Shown here: piece after piece, positions 1-11,617 of the stretch
How the letters are laid out: every line of letters begins with the position of its first letter
Position numbering within the stretch: position 1 is the first letter of the stretch
Source: Schoenoplectus triqueter
Taxonomy: Eukaryota; Streptophyta; Magnoliopsida; Poales; Cyperaceae
Direction of reading: 5' to 3'
Assembly (NCBI GenBank): GCA_964058805.1
Contig: CAXKVV010000142.1
Location: 434,001-498,000, forward strand
DNA length: 64,000 bases
Translations under genes and position numbers: made by a program
The notes under the pieces: generated by a model
What the model saw: the letters and a program-made list of their open reading frames with translations, nothing else
Databases searched by the model: none
What the model was told of the DNA's origin: nothing

Positions 1-203
1 TGTTGATGCATGTTAATGGGACAGACTAGGTCACAGCAATGATCTATTGATGAGAAATTACAACCAACTAAATACAAGCATAAGCAGGTAACTAATGCAT
101 TATAACTTGTAAGGTAACAAGCGCACACACTAGTTTTCATTCAAGAGAACAAACATATAGAACATTTATTCTGCAGGAAAATTTAAGAGGGGGGGCAACT
201 TAC

Positions 204-280
204 ATTTTGTCTTGCATATTGAGTCGTAATGCCTGGAACTCTTGGTCCACGTTGCCATGGCCAGAATGATTTGGCATCAT
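204..280 (-). CDS. First coding exon (partial gene) of a possible KIX-domain transcription regulator
   Basis: On the minus strand two adjacent ATG codons (280-275) open a short reading frame whose peptide ends in NVDQEFQALRLNMQDK. It runs into a good donor (GTAAGT, starting at 203) in the middle of the Ile/Met codon. The next exon is not in the window; positions 1-203 read as intron, with stops in the frame that would follow. The pattern D-x-EFQxLR-xxMQ-(D/E)K-I resembles the start of plant KIX-type domains (MED15/HAC-like co-activators), but only 25 residues are visible and the family call rests on memory of that motif. A leader exon and promoter lie just upstream on the same strand, which supports this being a real 5' gene end. 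Confidence 0.4.
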
Positions 281-745
281 CTTGTAATCAGATTGTTGAT
301 TACTGAGCTATTTCATGAAACAACAGGCCAAAGGCATGCATTCAAATTTACTTATATAACACCTGAAACCCATTATAACACAAAATCATCGAGAATTAAC
401 TAAATAAAACAGAGAAAGTTTACCAATGACTCAACTAAATTCTAGAAAGCTCCTATTCTTCTACTGAAAACCTAGTAATAGGGCATCCACTGGTGAACAG
501 AGACCGTATGACAGGTTCTCCAATTGTACTGTTTCTGATGTACCGTACTTAAAATTAGACCTACTACCATACAAATCAATACAACTTAGTACCTTCGAAA
601 CACCACGATCCGAGAATTGACCGAAAACCCGAAACGGTTAAATCGAGGATGGAGAGAACCAGCAACTCGGCGGGTTGACTACTCCGACTCACCGTCCGTC
701 CAAGTCACGCCGATTTGTTGAAAGATGGATGCGAGGGATGAGAGA
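281..745 (-). promoter_or_regulatory. 5' leader (with an intron) of the gene at the left edge
   Basis: Reading the minus strand, a GC-richer tract from about 740 to 424 ends in a donor-like GTAAAC. An acceptor-like TAG/CAG near 300 precedes the two start ATGs at 280. This fits an untranslated first exon plus a leader intron. The flanking 745-980 is AT-rich and could hold the promoter. The boundaries are estimates. Confidence 0.35.
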
Positions 746-1646
746 TTTGGGGGTGGCATGCTAATTAAAACGATAATAAAAATAAAAATAAAATGGGTTT
801 GTCGCGGTGGGATCCGAATTTCCGATCGCTTATATCGGCTGCCAAGGGAGCAAAAATAGGGAGCTGCTATATTGGGCCTTTTTTCTTTTGAGTTTTGTTG
901 GGCCGTTACTTTTTTTTCTATTTAGCTGGGTTATTGTTTTTGGATTAGAATTTGTTGAGGGCCTCAATATCCTCCAAAGTGACTGGATCTGCCTCGCCTC
1001 GCCTCGCTAATGGTGTGTATCTATGGAGAGTCTCCTCCTCTCTCCTCTCCCCTCATCCATTCACATCTCTCTCCACTCCAATTGCCTCTCCTTGGCTAGC
1101 TGTCAAGCCTCTCATTGCCAATAAACTTCAATCAACAATGTGCCGTGCAGGAACCAACAAGCGGTGATCCATTGTGCACCAAGTGAAAGCACTTCGGGAA
1201 CCAAATCAGTGTGGCAAAATCATTTTGTATTTTGCCACCTGGTGGTCATTTATTTACAATAATTTAGTGCTTAATGTTTTTCCATTTCCATGGTTCAATG
1301 CCACACTTGCACTAGCTGCAGGCTCTCTCGGGCACACACTTCTCTCTTTCTCAGACTAGGTTGTAATCTGCTTTTTGATTAAACTGATTTCTATAATTTG
1401 CTTTTGAATCTACTGAATTTAGGGACTAACTATTACTTACATTAATTTCGAGTCAGAGCTGTTATGTTGATTTAGAAAGCTCTCAGTGTCTTGGTTTTGT
1501 TTATACATCACAATGAAGTGAAATTGGTTCATAAAAAGCCTTAATCATTTCATTAAATTAATCAATGTTCATTTAGGCTTATTTGGGGCTCTAATTTGCA
1601 TGAAATAAGGGCATTTCCTTACTGTTGATGTTACAAATAATTTTAG
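746..1646. other. Intergenic stretch, no gene recognised
   Basis: This stretch has moderate GC around 960-1350, with a CT-rich tract and several short chance open frames but no protein family I recognise. It could include lost 5' exons of the broken gene that follows, because the conserved N-terminal exon of that family was not found. Confidence 0.4.
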
Positions 1647-2050
1647 ATACCGAAGGAGAACAAAGATAAGAAGGATACGGAATTTAATGAAAGGTTCATA
1701 CATCGTAAGGCTTTTTATTCATTTTTTATGTTGTTCTATTATTTTCATTTATCATCACTGAGTTGACCTATACATGATGCTGATATGGTATCCTTATTCA
1801 TTTTAATATATCAGGACCTCCAAAAGCACTTGATGATGATGAAACTGAATTTTTGAATAAACTTGAACAGATTTCTCTCCTTGCTGATTTCTTTGCAAAA
1901 ATTTGATAATAGAAATTATAGCCCTTGAAATAAATGAGTGGAAATATGTTTCTAGACCACATGTTTCTAAACTGTATTGAGCATAATTTATGTATGTACC
2001 GTGAAAGAGGGAATATGAGAAGCAAGTGGCAAAGAAGAGGCTGGACAACT
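1647..2050 (+). pseudogene. Fragment of a NIP30/FAM192A-like gene (PSME3-interacting protein family)
   Basis: Two exon-like blocks join in frame. Block 1 (1647-1704) lies between a TTTAG acceptor and a GTAAGG donor and reads ENKDKKDTEFNERFIH. Block 2 (from 1815, after TATCAG) continues RPPKALDDDETEFLNKLE. This is the conserved core of the plant NIP30/FAM192A N-terminal domain, including the PPKALD-D-ETEFL signature. After about 1868 the frame runs into non-homologous sequence and stops. A third conserved piece, EYEKQVA, appears about 140 bases later (from about 2010) and then diverges. The usual start exon and the C-terminal part are missing. The proteins are nuclear and, in animals, bind proteasome activator PA28-gamma; a plant role is not inferred here. 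It is most likely a decayed or truncated copy. A real gene with unusual splicing is the alternative. Confidence 0.65.
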
Positions 2051-2279
2051 TAGAAATTTCTAAGTTAATTAGTATAATTTATAAATTTTATTTTATGATT
2101 TTCTGAATTTAGGAATTATTCTTGCATACAATAATTGCTCCTGATTTCTAAGTTAATCCTGTATCATCTATTGACATGACTATTATATTCATGTTTTCTT
2201 TCTTTTCTCTCTTCTTTTTTTTAAATTCTTTAGCAACCATTAGGACACAAATTTGGAAATCTTGGAAAATATAAATATT

Positions 2280-2514
2280 AAAAACCATCCATTAATTTAT
2301 GGAGTGCATAATAATAATAATTATAGTCATAATATAATAATAATATAACCATTATCATAATATAATAATATAATAAAAAATTATAATCATAATGATAATA
2401 ATATAATAATAATAATTTAATCCTAACAGTAATGATAATATAATAATAATAATAAATAATCATAATAATAATAATAATAATATAATATTAATAGTGATGA
2501 TAATATAATAATAA
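2280..2514. repeat. AT-rich microsatellite, (AAT)n and ATAATC variants
   Basis: Imperfect runs of AAT, ATAATC and TAATAT. The same tract resumes at 7710, so it was split by the retrotransposon inserted between. Confidence 0.9.
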
Positions 2515-3862
2515 TGATAGATCTAGGATGGTGGTATTAAAGGTCAAAATAGTGTAAGAATATAAAAAACCTAAGGTAGAATGCATAAATTGATTTGAGG
2601 CTTAGTGTTCAACTGTAATGGCAGCAAAATACAATTCAATTCGATTCAATTCTCACAAGAATAAAGTAATCAAAGAAATGTGAGAAAAGAAAAGAAAAGA
2701 TCAAACAAGAACACAAGATGTAACGGAGTTCGGCTTAAAAATGCCTACGTTTCCGGGACTCTCAACCTCCAACAATTGAGGTTGAGCCAAAATATTAAAA
2801 AATAGTTTTACACTTGTAGAACTTGATCCCTTACATAAAAATTGGTTGTCAAGTTTATCGGTAATAAGAGTGACAATACACTCAAAAAGGTGAGTGATAA
2901 CATACTCAAAACAAGAAATGAGTGACAACACACTCAAGAAAAAGGTGAGCACTACAGTTCAAGAAAGGTGAGCACCACAGCTCAAGAAACGAATTACAAG
3001 AACATCACGAAGGATCAAGTTAGGAGAATAGAGAGAAGCTAAATTGAGCTTAAATAAGAATTTGACTAATTGAGTGTTTTTATCTCTTGAATTATCTCTC
3101 ACACTTTATATATGGCTAGTAAGCTATCTGGAATAATGATTTAGCTAGATGGATCAGATAAATTTTAAAGTGAGAGAGTAACTCTTTTATATAGACCTCC
3201 TAAAACTGATCAGAAATAACTTTCGGCCTGAATCGCTATAATGATTCACGAATCGTTATAACTGTTCAATGAACCGTTATAACTCTTGATGAACCGTTAT
3301 AACTTTTCATGAATCGTTATAACTCTTGATGAACCGTTATAACTCTTGATGAACCAATATAACTCTTGATGAACTGTTATAATTCTTTATGAATTATTAT
3401 AACTCTTGATGAACCATTATAACTCTTCAATGAACTGTAATAACTCTTCATGAACCGTTATAACTATTCATGAATCGTTACATAACGTTACGCTCTAAAA
3501 TTTTACGATAAAAAGAACTTCTAAATTTTTGTCTAAACAATATGAATCGTTATAACTCTTCATGAATCGTTATAACTATTTGAATCGTTATAACTCTTCA
3601 TGAGTCATTATAACTGTTTGGTCTATTTTTTTCCTTATAGTTTAAACTCAATTTAACTTAACCAATTCAACCAGGTTTGAGTCTAACTAAATCTAAATCT
3701 AATGCAATCTTGATTAAACTCTTGCATCACATCATTAGTCTTAGTTCTTGTGCACTAATCCATTTTATATTTCAATCCCTGTACAAAACTCAAACAAGAT
3801 AAATTATAAAATTCAATATTATTGTGCAAATCGACAAATCAAACAAGATGTTTAGTATAATA
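2515..3862 (-). repeat. 3' LTR of the copia-type element
   Basis: This is the left copy on the plus strand, about 1348 bases, with opening TGATAGATCTAGG. It aligns through its whole length with the copy at 6333-7709. Its last bases read ATA where the other copy reads ACA. Confidence 0.88.
3222..3625. repeat. 20-bp tandem array in the 3' LTR, unit GAACCGTTATAACTCTTGAT
   Basis: About 17 degenerate units of 18-21 bases, most containing the 8-bp palindrome GTTATAAC. The array is broken by roughly 70 bases near 3480-3540. Many units carry CCGTTA or CTGTTA, which fit the plant MYB core CNGTTR. The same array is in the other LTR. Confidence 0.9.
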
Positions 3863-4169
3863 ATCTCTTCATTTTGTTGATTTACAAAATATACATGGGT
3901 GCATAGATATAAACATATGATATATGAATTTCACCCAAAAATTTCTCTCATTTTTTGGAAATTAGGCAAAGGGATGCGAATAAAGAATTTATTTTAATTT
4001 ACCTCCCCCTAAATTGATTGCTCCTCCTTAATATATGCACCGTGTATAAGATAAAAAAAATTAAAATACTTCCAAAACATTAAAAATGTAATTCATTTAA
4101 AAAAATTAGCTAACTCCCCCTAAGTATGTGGTATATATGGTTTGAAGGGAAGATTAAGCATTGAGGTCT

Positions 4170-6193
4170 CTATTTTTTAATCTTAGAAATCCAAATAAAA
4201 TTTGTGATTTTGTTTTCCTTTTTAAGTTTGCAATCAAATGAGATATAACCAATATGACAATAATAATTATAAAATACACATATTTGAGACTTCTTATCAC
4301 TTTTAATAAATGTATTTTTGTAGCTTTCTTTTAATCCTTGAGTTTGAGTTTTGAGTTTTTCATTAGAAATATTTTTATGATTTTGAGAAATAACTCGTTT
4401 ATGCTCATATCTTTGAGTTTTGGTTTGAAAATCATATTGATTTTTAAACTCATAAAACCATCCATCGGGTCCTTTAAAATACAATTTGTTTGACCAACTA
4501 GGATTGAAAAATATAGCATTGTTGATTTGAAAAAAAAAATTATCCTTTGTTAATTTTTTATCAAATTATTTATATTGAAATGCATAATTGTGTTTCTTAT
4601 TGAAAGATTTAGCATTATTAGGTTTCATAATTTTTGCATTCGACTCTTGACGTTGTTTCTCTTTTAATTTAGGGTAATTTGAAGTCTTAGAAGATTTCTT
4701 ATATCCAAGATCCGACTTGTTGCTAGGCCTTTGACCTATAGCCTTGTCTAAACTCATTGAAGTGATGTTTGTTGAAGTACATGAGGACTTTAGTGCTTTA
4801 TTTTCAGTTTTTAAAGTTTGCACTTTCACTTTTAATGTTGCAATTTCACCTAAATGCATTTGATATTTTTTTCCAGATTTTACAATTTAGACTTATAAGA
4901 TTGAACATTTAACTCAAACTCTGAAATTTTATTTTCAAGTCTCTCAATTATCTCTTTTTGAAAAGATGAATCATGAATATGACTCTCTAAACTAGATAAA
5001 AAAAATTCAATTTCAGCCTCATCATCCAAATTATTTATATTTTCCACACAAAATTTATCATTTTCAACAAAAATATCATCACTATCATCCCAAGTGGATA
5101 TAGTACAAGGTACTACTTGATTGTGCAATTAAAATTCTTGAGAAAATTATACCTTAGGTACAAATGAGTTCATCTTCATATTCTTAAATATGACAATGTT
5201 GTGTAGGATCTCCAATGTGTACAAGTCGGTGGATGTTGTTTCTTACTACAATCTCATCAACATCCACCACGGGTGAGCTCTCCTCTACTTCCGCAATTAT
5301 GGCAAGATTGAGTGGATTTCTTTCATATTTTTTTCTCTCAATATGGTTGCTTGTAGCTAGCATAGCACCAATTCTCTTAAAGTTTTGTTTCTTCTTATGT
5401 GAGAAGACCAAGGAACAATCGTGTGTTGTGTGATCTTTCTTATGACATGAGAAGCATATGCACGTCATTCATTTCTCATCTCGCTCTTTATTGTGCTCCT
5501 TGTCAAGATTTAGCATTATTTTCAAACATCTTTGTGATGATTTGATCGTTCGTAGAAGATGAGCTAGATGATGTCTTGCTCGAATAGTAGCGCGATGGAG
5601 ATTTATGAGCTTGAAGTACGGTTTCTTTGAGATTTGGTGTGAGCTCTTCATTTTGTCGTAGCTTCCTTTCAAAGCATAGAAGATGAGTGAACACTTCTTC
5701 ATGTATGAATTCGCTAATAGTGCCCTGTATTGCTTCTAGAGTGATTATCATGCTCTCACATCTTGGTCTTCTCAAAATTTCCTTAAAAATCTTGCCTACA
5801 ATCTTAGATTTAGACAAGGATTCTCCAACTTCATCAAATTCATTTAGAATATGCATTAATTTTGAATACATATTTTCAATTGACTATCCTTCTTGTATAT
5901 AATTTTTTTTTTAATTCAGACTCTAAACCAATTAGTTTTGTTCTTTTCATCTGAGAGTTTCCCTCAAATCTATTCAATAGGGTATCCCACATCTCACTAG
6001 CAATTTCGGTAATACCAAATAATATAGCAATTCTTTCACTAACCGAATTTAAAATAATATTAACGGCATAACCATTTTGAGATTTTAGTTCTTTGGTCTT
6101 TTGTGTCAATGTGAGGTTGTTAGAATCATAATGTGATACATAACCATGTTGGACAATATCCCAAAGGTCTAGTATGTTGAGGTAATTCATCAT
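4170..6193 (-). pseudogene. Retrotransposon gag, disrupted
   Basis: This is the interior of the copia-type element. On the minus strand successive blocks in shifting frames show a Gag N-terminal/UBN2-like region (6193-5876, including a DTLLNRFEG motif), then the rest of Gag (5871-5503). A zinc knuckle of the C-x2-C-x4-H-x4-C type follows (CFSCHKKDHTTHDC, near 5420-5460). Acidic and coiled-coil-like Lys-rich segments come next (5128-4880 and 4859-4566), and then a last piece (4484-4170). Frameshifts and stops separate the blocks, so no full protein can be made. No pol domain follows. Gag would form the particle and package RNA; this copy is dead and would have needed an autonomous partner for all enzymes. 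Confidence 0.8.
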
Positions 6194-6317
6194 ATATTTT
6201 TTTTAAAAGCTGAAATTTTTACAATTAAGACTTAAAGTTTGAGGTTCTTTTACATGCATCAAAGAAGTCATTTTAGACCAAAGATATCATAAATTAAGCA
6301 ACTAAAACTGAGGTCCT

Positions 6318-6329
6318 GCTCTAATATCA
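6318..6329 (-). other. Primer-binding site, initiator-Met tRNA type
   Basis: On the minus strand TGATATTAGAGC lies a few bases inside the 5' LTR end. It matches the standard plant copia site TGGTATCAGAGC at 10 of 12 positions and fixes the orientation of the element. Confidence 0.8.
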
Positions 6330-6332
6330 GTT

Positions 6333-7709
6333 TGATAGACCTAGGATGGTGGTATTAAAGGTCAAAATAGTGCAAGAATATAAAGAACCTAAGGTAGAAA
6401 TATATAAACTGATTTGGGGCTTAGTGTTTAAGTATAATGGCAGCGAAATATAATTCAATTTGATTCAATTCTCACAAGAATATAGCAATAAAAAAAATAT
6501 GAGGAAAAAAAGAAAAGATCAAACAAGAACACAAGATATAACGGAGTTCGGCTTAAAAATGCCTACATCTTCGGGACTCTCAACCTCCAACAATTGAGAT
6601 TGAGCTGAAACACTCAAAAATAGTTTTACACTTGTAGAACTTGGTCCTTTATACAAAAATGGGCTGCCAAGCCTATCGGTAACAAGAGTGACAACACACT
6701 AAAAAATATGAGCGATAATATACTCAAAACAAGAAGTGAGTGACAACACACTTAAGAAAAAAATAAGCAATACAGCTCAAGAAAAGTGAGCACTACAGCT
6801 CAAAAAATAGATTACAAGAAGATCACAAAAGATCAAGTTAGGAGAATAGAGAAAAACTAGATTGAGCTTAAATAAGAATTTGGCTAATTGAGTGTTTCTA
6901 TCTCTTGAATTATCTCTCTCACTTTATATATGACTAGTAAGCTCTCTAGAATAATGATTTAGCTAGATGGATCAGATAAATTTTAAAATGAGAGAGTAAC
7001 CCCTTTATATGGACCTCTTGAAGCTAATCAGAATCAACTTTCGGCCTGAATCGTTATAACTCTTCAAGAATCGTTATAACTCTTCAAGAATCGTTATAAC
7101 TCTTCAAGAATCGTTATAATTGTTCAATGAACCGTTATAACTCTTCATGAACTGTTATAACCCTTGATGAATCGTTATAACTCTTCATGAATCGTTATAA
7201 CTCTTCATGAACCGTTATAACTCTTGATGAACCGTTATAACTCTTCAATGAACCGTTATAACTCTTCAATGAACCGTTATAACTCTTCATGAACAATTAT
7301 AACTATTCATGAATCGTTACACAACGTTATGCTCTGGAATTTTACAAATAAAAAGAACTTCTCATTTTTTGGCTAAATAATATGAATCGTTATAACTCTT
7401 CATGAATCGTTATAACTCTTCATGAGTCATTATAACTGTTCATAAACTGTTATAACTATTTTGTCTATTTTTCTTATTTTCTTACTGTTTAAATTCAATT
7501 TAACTTAACCAATTCAACCAAGTTTGAGTCTAACTAAATCTAAATATAATGCAATCTTGATTAAGCTCTTGCATCACATCATTAGTCTTGGTTCTTGTGC
7601 ACTAATCCATTTTGTATTTCAATCCCTGCACAAAAGTCAAACAAGACAAATTATAAAATTCAAGATTATTTTATAAATCGATAAATCAAAAAAGATATTT
7701 AGTGCAACA
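6333..7709 (-). repeat. 5' LTR of the copia-type element
   Basis: About 1377 bases, the partner of 2515-3862. It ends on the plus strand with GTGCAACA, giving TG...CA termini on the coding strand of the element. Confidence 0.88.
7048..7465. repeat. 20-bp tandem array in the 5' LTR
   Basis: About 18 units of the GAAYCGTTATAACTCTTCA type, homologous to the array in the other LTR but with different unit order and number. The arrays have therefore expanded or contracted since insertion. Confidence 0.9.
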
Positions 7710-7800
7710 AATAATAATCATAATAATGATATAATCATAAGAATAATAATAATATAATCATAATTATAATAATCATAAATAATATAATACAACATAATCA
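7710..7800. repeat. Continuation of the AT microsatellite interrupted by the retrotransposon
   Basis: AATAATAATC-type repeats resume immediately after the 5' LTR. Confidence 0.85.
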
Positions 7801-9401
7801 AACAATATATGTTTAGCGATAAAATATGAATAAACATCAAATTTGGTTACTCCCACTAGTTTTTCCATTCAAAATAATTGATATGACATTGTATTTGTTG
7901 TCGAAAATAATTGAAATGAAAAACGGATAAATGAAATGAAGTTGTGTTTGTTTTATCATTAGCTTTTCAATTATTTTTGAATGAAAACTAATGAGAATGA
8001 GTAAAATTGAATAAACATCAAAATTTAGTGACTAAAAAAAGATAAATGAAAGTGCAATGATCAAAATATAGATAAACATTATAAATCAGTAACCTCTCTG
8101 AATATTAACCCCTTTTCATTTTCGTCTCCAACTTTGAATTCTTCCTATATGCCTTTGGCTCGTTGTGTTTATTATGTTCTTTATTTTTCTTAAATTTAAA
8201 GAACGAGGAGTCGAGGATGCTTCTAAGTTTATTTATCTAGTTAACATTGTTTCTAAATTTACAAAATAATTTTGTTTTCATTTGAAAATTTAAAAAATAT
8301 TAAACAAATTAGTTTATTTGACTGAATTTGTTTACAGAAATGAAACAAGTTACTAAAGAAATTCATTAAGACTAAAAATGTAAAAAGAAACTTTTTTTAT
8401 AAAAAAGAAAGGAATAGGACCGAGCCCCTAATACTTTACTAACGAAAGAAAAGATGATCATATCATGCTTTTTTTTTAAATGCTTGATAGGGGTATCTGA
8501 AATATGCTCAATTACAACGTCTCGATTATATTTTTCAATATGAATAAATCAACCAATAAATTGTTTTATTTTTATCTTTTTTTATTGCTTAGAATGTTAT
8601 CTTTATCTTGTTTAATTCGGATGAACACTATACTAGTACATGTTAAATTTCAGCAAAGTTTTTGTATAATTGAGTCCCATGTGTACATTTTGAGGAACTT
8701 CCATTTATAATTTTTTTAATTCATATTTTTTACCCCCCCTAATCATTTTTTCTGGCTCCGCCCTGATCTAACCTATCTAAAGTATAAAAACATAAAATTT
8801 TGTTCATGTGCATATCCCTCAATACCAAACAGGAAAGAATAAACTGGAGCAAAGAGTGGCAATTAGAACCTTAGTTTTGTACATTCGGAACTTCACATGC
8901 ATGACGAAGCAATGCAACTTCAATCCCGGAATCAGATTTCATGATGAAACGATAAAAGGTAGCAACATCCTTCTGGGGTAACAAAAAGTCCCCAGTAGAA
9001 CTATTAAGAAAGACGCCCAATATCTCACATCAAGAAATCATTTGTTCTGAAACATGCATGTGCTGATTTACAACATATAAAGGGAATGCAAGGAGCAAAG
9101 CAAAGAGGGGCAATTTGATATGTTACAATTTCGTAGCCAGCACTACAAAAACTAGATATATTAATGCATCTGCCTACATAACATGGTAACATAAAAGTCA
9201 CATCTATGAAGCATCATATTTTTGCTCTGTACCCTCCCTCTCCCATTTACTCAAATATGCCCACTTAATCTTCCACACTTTCTCACAGGAACACCTACAG
9301 ACAATGAAATTAGAAATTAAGATGAGTGTATATGACATTTACCTTCAATTAGAAGGTAAGGTGATATTTTGGAATTTTATAAGGGCATACATGATATTAT
9401 T
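7801..9401. other. Intergenic, then probable 3' UTR of the BAP31-like gene
   Basis: AT-rich with no gene to about 8780. A small imperfect foldback lies around 7850-8000. A C7 run followed by TCTGGCTCCGCCC near 8735-8765 resembles the end of an old transposon. From about 8800 to 9401 the base composition rises and this is the likely 3' UTR of the minus-strand gene that ends at 9402. The UTR end is a guess. Confidence 0.4.
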
Positions 9402-11617
9402 CTATTCCCTGCAGGAAAGAACTTGAGCCTGAAGCATCTGGTTATCCTCCAACAGCCTATCATATTCCAACAGCAATTCTTCACTTTGCTTCTGTAAGGC
9501 CGCTACATGGGCCTCAGCCGTCACAGCCTTTCTCTCTTGCTCTAGAGACTCGTTTTTCACTTTTTGTAATCTCTCATTGAAGGTAGCAAGCTCCCCCTGG
9601 ATTTTTTTCAGCTCAGCTGAGGCTTTCGCTTCACTTTCACGCAGAGTTCTGTTCTCGGTCTGGAGTCGCTCAGTTTCTTCACGAGAGGTGGACACAGTTT
9701 TTCGGAGGAGAATTACTTTTCTGAGGTAGTGGTGAAGCCGGTCTATGAGGATTGCAAGAAAAAGCGTGTACCCTGTATCAAAGTAAAAACTATAAGTTGA
9801 CCAGCCTTTTCAGCAAAAATAATAGGCAATTGTTTACAACTCAATGATGCAAGAGAGCATTGTTCAATCCTGAGTTATTATATAGTACACATACTAATTA
9901 ATAAGCACAACCCGTGTTTCAGAAAAGAAAAATATATAAAAGAATAGAATATCACTTAAGAAACCATATGAAAAAAATAGCCTACTTTCACACAGAAAGA
10001 GCATTAGAAAGGGTACTTTTGGCGAAATATATTATTTAACTTGTTGCAATTCAAATTCTATTATTTAGTGTTAAATGCACATTTAAAGAGTTCACAGATT
10101 TTGGACCATGACCCCAAACAGTTAGGACGAAAGCATAATAGAGAGAAACTATAAGAAGCCACAAGGAGACAATTTCAAATGGATCACATAGTGTGAATTG
10201 CAATTCTCCAGGTTAATATGCAGGTTAAGTGAGCAATAATTATAAATGAGATCAAATGGATGCTAAATAAAGCTTGCAGGTGATGCAGGTCAGATACTAA
10301 ATAAGTGACTTCAGTATTGATGTACTTCCGAAAATTTGGGATCTTAGAAGAAATTGAAATTCATTGAACAAAACCAATATTTGAACATGCTGAATATTTT
10401 ATATAAGATTTCATCTATTCCTTGTACCAAGCCCCAAGTCTGGGCATCCCCGCCTATGCAACAGATATTATAAAAGGTGTAGATCTAATTCTAACATAAA
10501 CTCACACAAAAATAATAACATAGAAAAAACAGTAACACAGATCTATCTAGTTTTGATATAGTAAGTTACTAAAATAAAATATTAAAGAGATAAGAGTTAA
10601 AAAAAACTAAATTTACTGCTTCCTGCTAATTAAGTAGGTCTTCCTCTTTATAAAATAAGGCTAATTGTCCATGTAAAACTGACAGACAAGAAGCAGAATG
10701 GTGTTTGAAAGCAGCTAAGCAAATTGGAAGCCTTCTCCTACCAAAAGTTCAGAACTAACAGCAAGCTAGAGTATACTTTTATGAAAATGTCTAATGTGAT
10801 ATAATAAGCATGATGTTCTGATACATGCAAATCACAATGAATATTCATTATATTTGCATAGCAGTCCAACTTTTTAAGTTAAATGCAAAATAATTGCTGT
10901 CTTACATGATCAATAAAAGGTGTTAGAAATTCTGCCCCTCCTTAAAGTAACCTCTCATTTTTCTGGACTCACAAAGTCTAAGAACCTGATATGGTTACTT
11001 TTTAAGTAACATATTACTAAATAATCAGAAAGTGATTATGCAGACTGATGTAGAACAGAAAAAAAGGGTTCAATTTTTGTCGTTTATTTTAATAACTTGG
11101 TTATCATAGAACAGTTAAAACTCAGAGAAAGGTTACATACTTCATTCAGTCGTTTTTGTATTATTTGCAATTTTCACTGCCGTTTGTAAATAACACAGGT
11201 TACTGTTAGCTGTGTCAAAAACCAGGCAAATGTGATTTTCGTTTTGCAAGTAGTGTAAAAATGCTTGGTGATTTTGCAAATGCACCACCGGAAATAGGAA
11301 AATGCAATGAAAGTAGATAGATCATTACCTATGAGGGAAGCTTCTAGAAGATGAGTTCGCCAGAGAACCTGATCCATGGGACTGACATTACCACCGAGGC
11401 GGGCCCCTCTTGCCTGAATCCGCAAGAGGCTATACACACTGGAAGCAAGTATAAGTGCCATGGTACAAGCCAGGGTTTTAACAGTTGCAGGTCCCCGACC
11501 CGATTTCACCCCATCTACCCACTTCATAGCAAGGTCACGAAGTGGGCCCACCTTGATTGCCAGAAGGAAAGCCACCGCCGCCTCAGCAAATAGAACCAGA
11601 AAGAGTAACTGAATCAT
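9402..11617 (-). CDS. BAP31-like ER membrane protein (B-cell receptor-associated protein 31 family)
   Basis: Two exons on the minus strand: 11329-11617 (ATG at 11617) and 9402-9772, split by a 1556-base intron with a GTAATG donor and a GATACAG acceptor, joining in frame within a Gly codon. The product is 219 residues, normal for plant BAP31 proteins. Residues about 3-20, 45-63 and 95-115 are hydrophobic and fit the three membrane spans of the family. The sequence IDRLHHYLRK follows the third span, a family hallmark. Residues about 125-215 form a long Glu/Lys/Leu-rich coiled coil facing the cytosol. BAP31 proteins reside in the ER and take part in export and quality control of membrane proteins; the plant role is less studied. 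No C-terminal dilysine ER motif is visible (it ends SCRE). Confidence 0.93.

Larger units (their letters stand above)
2515..7709 (-). mobile_element. Non-autonomous Ty1/copia-type LTR retrotransposon, gag only
   Basis: Two direct repeats (2515-3862 and 6333-7709) flank about 2.5 kb. On the minus strand the element begins TGTTGCAC and each LTR ends CTATCA. Directly inside the 5' LTR lies a primer-binding site, TGATATTAGAGC (complement at 6318-6329), which matches the usual initiator-Met tRNA site TGGTATCAGAGC at 10 of 12 bases. The flanks share AATAA (2510-2514 and 7710-7714), a 5-bp target duplication, although the target is itself an AAT repeat. The interior encodes only Gag-like frames; I see no protease, integrase, reverse transcriptase or RNase H. 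A pyrimidine run on the plus strand at 4002-4009 is a candidate polypurine tract. The LTRs differ at many positions, so the insertion is not recent. Confidence 0.9.

Noticed and set aside
807..1359. Three short plus-strand open frames near the left edge
   Set aside because: No recognisable domain, atypical composition and no supporting splice pattern.
3222..7465. Regular 20-bp repeats that could suggest CRISPR-like arrays
   Set aside because: Units are directly adjacent with no unique spacers, lie within LTRs and occur in a plant genome. They are LTR minisatellites.
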